Assembly: GCA_028290385.1 (NCBI GenBank)
Contig: JAQGJZ010000192.1
Span: 1 to 11,865 of the forward strand
Direction of reading: 5' to 3'
Length of the DNA stretch: 11,865 nt
From: Enterovirga sp.
GTDB taxonomy: Bacteria > Pseudomonadota > Alphaproteobacteria > Rhizobiales > Beijerinckiaceae
Below, piece by piece: positions 6,973-11,865 of the stretch (position 1 is its first letter; every line of letters begins with the position of its first letter). The position numbers and the translations under genes are program-made. The notes under the pieces were generated by a model that saw only the letters and a program-made list of their open reading frames with translations, was not told the DNA's origin and searched no databases.

Positions 6973-7192
6973 GTGGCAAGGGCTTGCACGGCAGTAAAGT
7001 CTCTTGCACTCTCGTTGCGTTCTCGCGGCATCGTGAGGACGACGCCGTTGGCACGATCGCCGCATGAATCGGGTCGGCCGGGAGGACACGTGCGCTCGTC
7101 GCGCCGCTCGACGTTCGCAAGCTCATGGTGCGTAAAACAGATCTGCCGTGAGTGGCGCCCAGAACGGGCGGCACGGGGCGCAAGGAGAGGGG
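6973..7192 (+). promoter_or_regulatory. Candidate control region of the hydratase operon
   Basis: This non-coding gap precedes the enzyme genes. Two direct copies of CTTGCAC start at 6983 and 7003, exactly 20 bases (about two helical turns) apart. The first extends to TTGCACGG, which also occurs once upstream of the regulator (6130-6137), a pattern that could be a regulator binding site. At 7049-7064 the sequence TGGCACG-ATCG-CCGCA has the sigma-54 GG and GC dinucleotides at the right 10-base spacing and a perfect -24 element, but a poor -12 element. No sigma-70-like promoter was convincing. Confidence 0.35.
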
Positions 7193-7522
7193 ATGTCCTT
7201 TATGGCCGAACGATTGATCACGGATGTCGGCGGCATGCCGGCGGGGGACGTGCCCCGGGAAGAAGTCCCCCAGCTGTTCTGGGAAAAGATGATGATCGCG
7301 ATGTTCAACGTCCTCTGGACGAAGGGCATCTTCAACCTGGACGAGTTCCGCCGTACGGTGGAGCAGATGACGCCCGAGGAATACAAGGCCTCCACGTTCT
7401 ACGGCCGGCGGGTCGACGGGATGACGAGCCTGCTCATCGAAAAAGGTTACATCTCGAAAGAGGAGCTGAACCGGCGTGCAGACGACATCTTCAAGTCAGG
7501 CTCCCGCGACCATGTCGCCTGA
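7193..7522 (+). CDS. Nitrile hydratase/thiocyanate hydrolase family, beta N-terminal half as a separate subunit
   Basis: A 109-residue protein equivalent to the N-terminal half of nitrile hydratase beta. It has the opening DVGGM (11-15), then FNLDEFRRTVEQMTPEEYKASTFYGRR, and ends with LLIEKGYISKEEL. The arginine of DEFR (residue 53) matches beta-Arg52 of cobalt nitrile hydratases, which contacts the oxidised cysteines of the metal centre. The protein stops where the beta C-terminal half would begin, and that half is encoded by the next gene. Split beta chains are known in thiocyanate hydrolase and in toyocamycin nitrile hydratase. Start: ATG 7193 has AGGAG five bases upstream; a GTG at 7148 would add 15 residues of unlikely sequence. 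A hydratase activator protein of related fold is the alternative, but the DVGGM start and the neighbour favour a subunit. Confidence 0.82.
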   Translation: MSFMAERLITDVGGMPAGDVPREEVPQLFWEKMMIAMFNVLWTKGIFNLDEFRRTVEQMTPEEYKASTFYGRRVDGMTSLLIEKGYISKEELNRRADDIFKSGSRDHVA

Positions 7523-7805
7523 GGTCTCGCGGTTCCAGCTCGGGGAGCGCGTCCGCATCCTCGATCTCGGCAAGCCGGGCCATGTGCGCACACCGCTCTA
7601 CATCCGCAACAAGATCGGCGTGATCGACCATGTCTGCGGCGATTTCGAGAGCCCGGAGGAGCGCGCCTATGGGCGGCTCAACGGGCCGCGCATTCCGCTC
7701 TACCGCGTCCGCATCATGCAGCACGAGATCTGGCCGGATTATGCCGGGCCGAAGCAGGACAGCCTCGTGATCGAAATCTACAGCCATTGGCTTCAGCGCG
7801 CCTGA
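7512..7805 (+). CDS. Nitrile hydratase/thiocyanate hydrolase family, beta C-terminal half (SH3-like barrel)
   Basis: A 97-residue protein matching the C-terminal SH3-like domain of nitrile hydratase beta, or thiocyanate hydrolase alpha. It reads FQLGERVRILDLGKPGHVRTPLYIRNKIGVIDHV, then IPLYRVRIMQHEIWPDY and a closing VIEIYSHWLQ. The arginine of GHVR (residue 26) corresponds to beta-Arg157, the second arginine that holds the modified cysteines, so both halves keep the catalytic support residues. The ATG at 7512 overlaps the previous gene by 11 bases; a GTG at 7476, with AGGAG ten bases upstream, would add 12 residues and cannot be excluded. It should assemble with the products of 7193-7522 and 7822-8505. 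Confidence 0.85.
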   Translation: MSPEVSRFQLGERVRILDLGKPGHVRTPLYIRNKIGVIDHVCGDFESPEERAYGRLNGPRIPLYRVRIMQHEIWPDYAGPKQDSLVIEIYSHWLQRA

Positions 7806-7821
7806 GAATTGGGAGACCTTC

Positions 7822-8505
7822 ATGACCCCGCACGAGGATCACGACGACCACCACCACGATCATCACGGGCATGATCACCACCATCACGACGGGCACGGGC
7901 ATGCTCCGCACCCGGCCCGCGAGGATGACGACGTCGAGCTGACCTATGAGGAGGCGCGCTTCCTGGCCCTGAAGGCGATGCTGGTGGAGACCGGCCTCAT
8001 CACGGCAGACGAGGTGATGCGGCGGCTTGCGGTCAACGATCTCGGCTCGCCGCATCAGGGCGCGCGCATGGTCGCCCGGGCATGGCTCGATCCGGCCTTC
8101 AAGGAGCGGATGCTCGCCAACCCCAAGGCCGCCGCCCGGGAGCTGGACATCGCGGTCACCGAAGCCGAGCTCATGGTGATCGAGAACACGCCGGAGACCC
8201 ACAACCTGGTCGTCTGCACGCTGTGCTCCTGCTATCCGCGTTCGCTGCTCGGGGAGCCGCCGGCCTGGTATGTCAGCAAGGCCTACCGGTCCCGCGCCGT
8301 GCGCGAGCCCCGGAAGGTGCTGCGCGAATTCGGCATGGACGTCCCCGATTCGGTCGAGGTCCGGGTGCACGATAGCAATGCGGACCTGCGCTACATGATC
8401 ATGCCCCTGCGCCCCCCGGGCACCGAGGGGATGAGCGAGGAGCAACTGGTCGCGCTCATCTCGCGTGACAGCCTCGTCGGCGCGGCCCCTCTCAGCGCCA
8501 GCTGA
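7822..8505 (+). CDS. nthA: Cobalt-type nitrile hydratase/thiocyanate hydrolase catalytic subunit with histidine-rich N-terminus
   Basis: Metal-bearing subunit (227 residues; nitrile hydratase alpha, equivalent to thiocyanate hydrolase gamma). The claw VCTLCSCY has cysteines 132, 135 and 137 and Ser136. In this family two of these cysteines are oxidised and, with backbone amides, bind a non-corrin Co(III). The Thr-Leu-Cys-Ser-Cys-Tyr version indicates cobalt rather than iron. AYRSRAVREPRKVL, a DSNADLRYMIMPLRPPGTEGMSEEQL segment and LISRDSLVGAA complete the fold. Residues 1-30 hold 15 histidines plus acidic residues, a likely cobalt-binding tail. After the claw it reads YPRSLLGEPP, where many nitrile hydratases have YPWPVLGLPP, so the pocket may differ. 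GGGAGA precedes the ATG. Family certain; substrate (nitrile, thiocyanate or other) uncertain, and the symbol is given for the alpha-subunit family only. Confidence 0.9.
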   Translation: MTPHEDHDDHHHDHHGHDHHHHDGHGHAPHPAREDDDVELTYEEARFLALKAMLVETGLITADEVMRRLAVNDLGSPHQGARMVARAWLDPAFKERMLANPKAAARELDIAVTEAELMVIENTPETHNLVVCTLCSCYPRSLLGEPPAWYVSKAYRSRAVREPRKVLREFGMDVPDSVEVRVHDSNADLRYMIMPLRPPGTEGMSEEQLVALISRDSLVGAAPLSAS

Positions 8506-8525
8506 GCGCCGCCCCTCTCCCAACA

Positions 8526-8557
8526 CCCCGAGCCTGCCGCGCAAGCACGGCTCGGGG
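8526..8557 (+). terminator. Strong stem-loop between the hydratase and cbiM genes, without a U-tract
   Basis: CCCCGAGCC (8526-8534) pairs perfectly with GGCTCGGGG (8549-8557) around a 14-base loop, 21 bases after the catalytic-subunit stop. The following bases are not T-rich, so it is not a textbook terminator. It may slow or partly end transcription, or protect the upstream mRNA, giving less permease than enzyme. Confidence 0.45.
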
Positions 8558-8612
8558 CCGAGCGCTCTGGTCCCCAAGCCCCGGACCTTGTTGATCAAGA
8601 CAGGACACGACC

Positions 8613-9281
8613 ATGCACGTTGAACCTGGCATCCTTTCCGGCGGAAAGGTTTTGGCGGCCAATGCCGGAGCGATCGCCACCCTCGGCACCTATGTGGGCG
8701 GTTTCATCCGCCGGCCGCTCGACATCGTCCGCACGCTTCTCGCGGCCATGTTCTTCTCCGTGTTCATGCAGATGTGGCACATGCCGGTCGGGCCGTCCGA
8801 GCTGCACCTCATCGGCGCGTCGGCGATCTACTTCACATTCGGCTTTCTGCCGACGCTGGTCGGCTTCTGCCTCGGCCTGCTGGTCCAGGGCCTGCTCTTC
8901 GAGCCGCAGGACCTGCTCCATCTCGGCGTGAACTCGCTGTCCCTGATGGTGCCGCTGGTGGCGGCTCATGCCCTCGGGGGCGCGCGCTGCTTCCGGTCCG
9001 ACGAGGGCGCCGATGGCGCCAAGCTGAGCTGGGCCGTGATCCTCCGGTTCGACGCGATCTATTATTCGGGCGTCGTCGCGATGGTCGGCTTCTGGCTGTC
9101 GCTCGGGACGGCAAGCGGCTCGCTCGCGAGCTGGGGCTGGTTCGCGCTGTCCTACCTGCCGCTCGTGGTGTGTGAGCCGGCGATCAGCCTTGGGCTTCTC
9201 CGCCTGCTGGGCCGCTTGCGCAGCCACGATCTGGTGCGGCGCTGCACGGTGCTGCCGAGACTGAACCTCGGGGCGGCCTGA
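8613..9281 (+). CDS. cbiM: CbiM-type cobalt ECF transporter substrate-binding membrane subunit
   Basis: Integral membrane protein of 222 residues with about six hydrophobic segments, resembling CbiM/NikM (COG0310), the metal-selective S component of ECF cobalt/nickel importers. It begins MHVEPGIL; in this family His2 and the free N-terminus bind the metal, which fixes the start codon. A second family motif, MPVGPSELHLIG (residues 57-67), places His65 near the second known metal ligand. LGVNSLSLMVPLV matches the family GVN helix. AGGA lies ahead of the ATG. No CbiN, CbiQ or CbiO is in the window; it would use modules encoded elsewhere or work alone, as reported for some CbiMN proteins. Following a cobalt-type hydratase, its likely job is cobalt supply, comparable to the unrelated NhlF beside the Rhodococcus enzyme. 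Confidence 0.82.
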   Translation: MHVEPGILSGGKVLAANAGAIATLGTYVGGFIRRPLDIVRTLLAAMFFSVFMQMWHMPVGPSELHLIGASAIYFTFGFLPTLVGFCLGLLVQGLLFEPQDLLHLGVNSLSLMVPLVAAHALGGARCFRSDEGADGAKLSWAVILRFDAIYYSGVVAMVGFWLSLGTASGSLASWGWFALSYLPLVVCEPAISLGLLRLLGRLRSHDLVRRCTVLPRLNLGAA

Positions 9282-9558
9282 CCCGTTCGGCCGGGCCTTG
9301 CCGGAACCGGCGGGGCCGTCGCGCCGGCTGACGGGCGCCCAGCGGCGTTGCACCGCATGCCCGGGCCGAGCGCCAGGGTAGGGCCCGCTCCGGAGGGCGG
9401 CAGGCGCCCGCCTGTGCGGTCGGGGCGGCCGGCCACCTTCGCCGTCGACCCTTTCATCTGCCGCGTGGATTCGCTACCGGGGACAAGTATCTCCTCGTCC
9501 TTGGGCGAAAGCTGGCCGTCGCGGCCAGACGGGCACGCGAGCGGCTGCGACTCGAACG
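9282..9558 (+). other. Spacer between cbiM and the PAS kinase, with a possible terminator hairpin
   Basis: This ~280-base stretch holds no credible gene. Just after the cbiM stop, 9288-9318 can fold into a GC-rich hairpin (outer CGGCC/GGCCG, inner GCCGG-AA-CCGGC at 9300-9311) with unpaired bases between and no T-run, a weak terminator candidate. The kinase promoter should lie further right, but I could not identify it. Confidence 0.4.
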
Positions 9559-11865
9559 GTGAACAACACGTCCAACGACATGGGATTCCTCGCCGGCGGC
9601 GGCGAGATGGGCGAGCGCATCCGGACGCAGCGTTGGGAGGCGACGCCGCTCGGCTCCCCCGAGACCTGGCCGCAAGCGCTGCGCTCCGCCTTGGGCATCT
9701 GCCTGCATTCGAGCTTTCCGACCGCCATCTATTGGGGGCCGGAGCTGCGCCTCCTCTACAACGACGCCTGGGCGCCGATCCCGGCGGAGCGCCATCCCTG
9801 GGCCCTCGGCCGGCCGGCCCGCGAGGTCTGGCACGACATCTGGGACGTGATCGAACCGCAGTTCCGCCAGGTGCTCGGCGGGGAGGGGTTCACGGCCTAT
9901 GACCAACTGCTGCCGATGGAGCGCGGCGGCACCACGGCCGAGACCTACTGGAACTACAGCTTCACGCCGATCCGGGGCGAGCACGGCACGATCGAGGGCG
10001 TGTTCAACCAGGGCCACGAGACGACCGAGCGCGTGCTGAGGGAGCGCAACCGGGATGCGGACGCCGCCCGGCAGCGCCGCCTGTTCCAGCAGGCGCCTGG
10101 CTTCATCACGGCTTTGCGCGGCCCCGACCACGTCTTCGAGTTCGTGAACGACGCCTATGTGCGTTTGTTCGGCGATCGCGGCTATGCGGGCCGCTCGGTG
10201 CGCGAGGTGTTTCCGGAGCTCAAAGGGCAGGGCTTCTTCGAGTGGCTCGACCGCGTCTACGCGACCGGCGAGCGCTTCGTCGCGGAGCGCGTGCCGGTGG
10301 CGCTGCACTATCCGGATGGTGCGGCCGGAACGCGCTACCTGGATTTCATCTACGAGCCCGTGACGGACGACGCGGGCGGCGTGTCGGGCATCTTCTGCGA
10401 GGGCCACGACGTCACCTCGGCGCATCTCGGCGCCCTGGCGCTGGAGGAAAGCGAGGAGCGGCTGCGCATCGCGCAGGCCGCGGGCGGCATCGGCACGTTC
10501 GAGCTCCTGCCCGACTCGGGCGAGATCGTCGTGTCCGACCAGTTCTGCCGGCTGTGGGGCGTGCCGCCGGTCGGCCGGACGCAGGTGTCGCGCTTCCTGG
10601 AGCTCATCCATCCCGAGGACCGCACCTATGTGGCGACCGGGCGGAGCGAACTGCCCCAGCGGGCCCTGGACTACATCGAATACCGCATCATCCGGCCCGA
10701 CACGGGCGAGACGCGTTGGATGGCCCGCCGCGGCGAGGCCGTTCCTGATCCGGCCGGCCGGCGCGCGCGCTATTTCGGCGTCACCTACGACATCACGGCC
10801 CGGAAGGAGACCGAGGCGGAGCTGAAGGCGCTCAACGAGACGCTCGAGGCGCGGGTGGCCGAGGCGCTCGCGGAGCGCCGGCTCTTCGCCGACATCGTCG
10901 AGGGCACCGACGCGTTCGTCCAGGTCGTCAATCCCGATTTCGAGTGGCTCGCCATCAACAAGGCGGCCGCGGACGAGTTCGAGCGCATCTTCGGGGTCAG
11001 GCCGGCGGTCGGCCGCTCGATGCTCGACACGCTGGCGCACCTGCCGGAGCATCGCGACGCCGTGAAGGCGGCCTGGACCCGCGCGCTTTCCGGCGAGGAG
11101 TTCACGGAGATCGCGGAGTTCGGCGATCCCGATCGGGAGATCCGGCACCACGAGATGAAGTTCCGCGTGCTGCGGAACGCCGATGGCGCCCTGATTTGCG
11201 CCTACCAGTTCGTCTATGACGTGACGGAGCGCATCCGCGAGCAGGAGCGGCTCCGCGAGGCCGAGGAGGCGCTGCGCCAGGCGCAGAAGATGGAGGCGGT
11301 GGGCCAGCTCACGGGCGGATTGGCGCACGATTTCAACAACCTGCTGGCGGGGATTACCGGCTCGCTGGAGCTGATGCAGACCCGCATGGGCCAGGGCCGG
11401 TTCACCGAGATCGACCGCTATGTCGTGGCTGCGCAGGGTGCCGCGAAGCGGGCGGCGGCGCTCACGCACCGGCTCCTGGCCTTCTCCCGCCGGCAGACGC
11501 TCGACCCCAAGCCGATCGACGCGAACCGCCTCGTGGCCGGCATGGAGGACCTGATCCGTCGCACGGTGGGCCCGGCCATCGCGGTCGAGGTCGCGCCCGC
11601 AGACGCGCTATGGGCGACGCTCGTCGACCCTCCGCAACTGGAAAACGCGCTGCTCAACCTGTGCATCAATGCGCGAGACGCGATGCCGGATGGCGGGCGC
11701 CTGACCATCGAGACGGCCAATCGCTGGCTCGACCGGGCCGCGGCGGCGGAGCGCGACCTGAAGCCGGGGCAGTACGTTTCGCTCTGCGTGTGCGACACGG
11801 GCACGGGCATGACGCCGGACGTGATCGCGAAGGCGTTCGACCCGTTCTTCACGACAAAGCCGATC
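9559..11865 (+). CDS. Soluble multi-PAS sensor histidine kinase, C-terminus cut by the window edge
   Basis: At least 769 residues, open at the right edge. No signal or membrane segment is seen, so it is cytoplasmic. Order: FLAGGGEMGERI start; PAS-like region about 35-155 (TWPQALRSALGICLHSSFP); PAS about 175-286 (LFQQAPGFITALRGPDHVFEFVN); PAS about 298-421 (YFGVTYDIT); PAS about 440-558 (VYDVTERIREQ); coiled linker; HisKA from about 578 (MEAVGQLTGGLAHDFNNLL, phospho-acceptor His590); ATPase domain with N-box NALLNLCINARDAM, G1 box DTGTGM (Asp746) and FDPFFTTKP. No LOV cysteine motif was found, so blue-light sensing is not supported. Related proteins often end in a receiver domain, which would lie beyond the window. 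GTG 9559 was taken as start; ATG 9580 is equally possible, since neither has a strong ribosome-binding site. Signal unknown; no obvious link to the hydratase genes. Confidence 0.9.
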   Translation, partial: MNNTSNDMGFLAGGGEMGERIRTQRWEATPLGSPETWPQALRSALGICLHSSFPTAIYWGPELRLLYNDAWAPIPAERHPWALGRPAREVWHDIWDVIEPQFRQVLGGEGFTAYDQLLPMERGGTTAETYWNYSFTPIRGEHGTIEGVFNQGHETTERVLRERNRDADAARQRRLFQQAPGFITALRGPDHVFEFVNDAYVRLFGDRGYAGRSVREVFPELKGQGFFEWLDRVYATGERFVAERVPVALHYPDGAAGTRYLDFIYEPVTDDAGGVSGIFCEGHDVTSAHLGALALEESEERLRIAQAAGGIGTFELLPDSGEIVVSDQFCRLWGVPPVGRTQVSRFLELIHPEDRTYVATGRSELPQRALDYIEYRIIRPDTGETRWMARRGEAVPDPAGRRARYFGVTYDITARKETEAELKALNETLEARVAEALAERRLFADIVEGTDAFVQVVNPDFEWLAINKAAADEFERIFGVRPAVGRSMLDTLAHLPEHRDAVKAAWTRALSGEEFTEIAEFGDPDREIRHHEMKFRVLRNADGALICAYQFVYDVTERIREQERLREAEEALRQAQKMEAVGQLTGGLAHDFNNLLAGITGSLELMQTRMGQGRFTEIDRYVVAAQGAAKRAAALTHRLLAFSRRQTLDPKPIDANRLVAGMEDLIRRTVGPAIAVEVAPADALWATLVDPPQLENALLNLCINARDAMPDGGRLTIETANRWLDRAAAAERDLKPGQYVSLCVCDTGTGMTPDVIAKAFDPFFTTKPI

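Noticed and set aside
7840..7911. CAC/CAT-rich stretch as a DNA repeat or microsatellite
   Set aside because: It is in frame within the catalytic subunit and explained by a histidine-rich tail using both His codons with Asp and Gly between.
7714..8598. A 294-codon minus-strand frame over the hydratase catalytic subunit
   Set aside because: The plus strand has the invariant cobalt claw and family motifs here. The opposite frame is a shadow whose valine-rich run is the complement of the histidine codons.
9454..11469. A 671-codon open frame on the minus strand opposite the PAS kinase
   Set aside because: It is a mirror of the GC-rich codon pattern of the plus-strand kinase, has no recognisable domain and is rich in Arg, Ala, His and Leu, as such shadows are. 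The plus strand encodes clear PAS, HisKA and ATPase motifs.
9559..11865. Blue-light (LOV) photoreceptor kinase
   Set aside because: PAS domains are present, but the LOV cysteine motif (NCRFLQ-like) is not seen in any of them.

Overview
The base composition (GC-rich throughout), the many GTG/TTG starts and the protein families point to an alphaproteobacterium of the Hyphomicrobiales (Rhizobiales) type, such as Methylobacterium, Microvirga or Bradyrhizobium relatives. The genus is an inference from family resemblance only. No RNA genes, CRISPR arrays or insertion sequences are visible.

Left part (1-5947, minus strand): one tightly packed operon read from about 5950 down to 1. It encodes four complete exported solute-binding proteins of the ABC_sub_bind (PF04392/COG2984) family, called SBP-A to SBP-D in order of transcription. 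A membrane sensor kinase (TM-dCache-TM-HAMP-GAF-HisKA) follows. No permease or ATPase gene is present. Every junction is a 4-base stop/start overlap, and in most the Shine-Dalgarno of the next gene lies inside the codons of the conserved C-terminal tail (DEVIE) of the preceding protein. Two gene relics are visible. One, between SBP-C and SBP-D, is a 30-codon remnant that keeps only the first few and last ~26 codons of a fifth paralogue. The other, ahead of SBP-A, is a more decayed tail. The sensor kinase is broken by an in-frame amber codon (113-115) between its GAF domain and its H-box.

Middle (5948-9281, plus strand): an XRE-cupin regulator, then a three-gene nitrile hydratase/thiocyanate hydrolase-type enzyme. 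Its beta chain is split into two small proteins. Its alpha chain carries the cobalt-type VCTLCSCY metal claw and a tail with 15 histidines in the first 30 residues. A CbiM-type cobalt permease subunit follows. Together they read as a cobalt-enzyme module: regulator, apo-enzyme subunits, metal-binding tail and metal importer. The substrate (nitrile, thiocyanate or other) cannot be fixed from sequence, and no activator/chaperone gene is in view.

Right part (9282-11865, plus strand): a ~280-base spacer and the start of a large soluble multi-PAS sensor histidine kinase that runs off the window.
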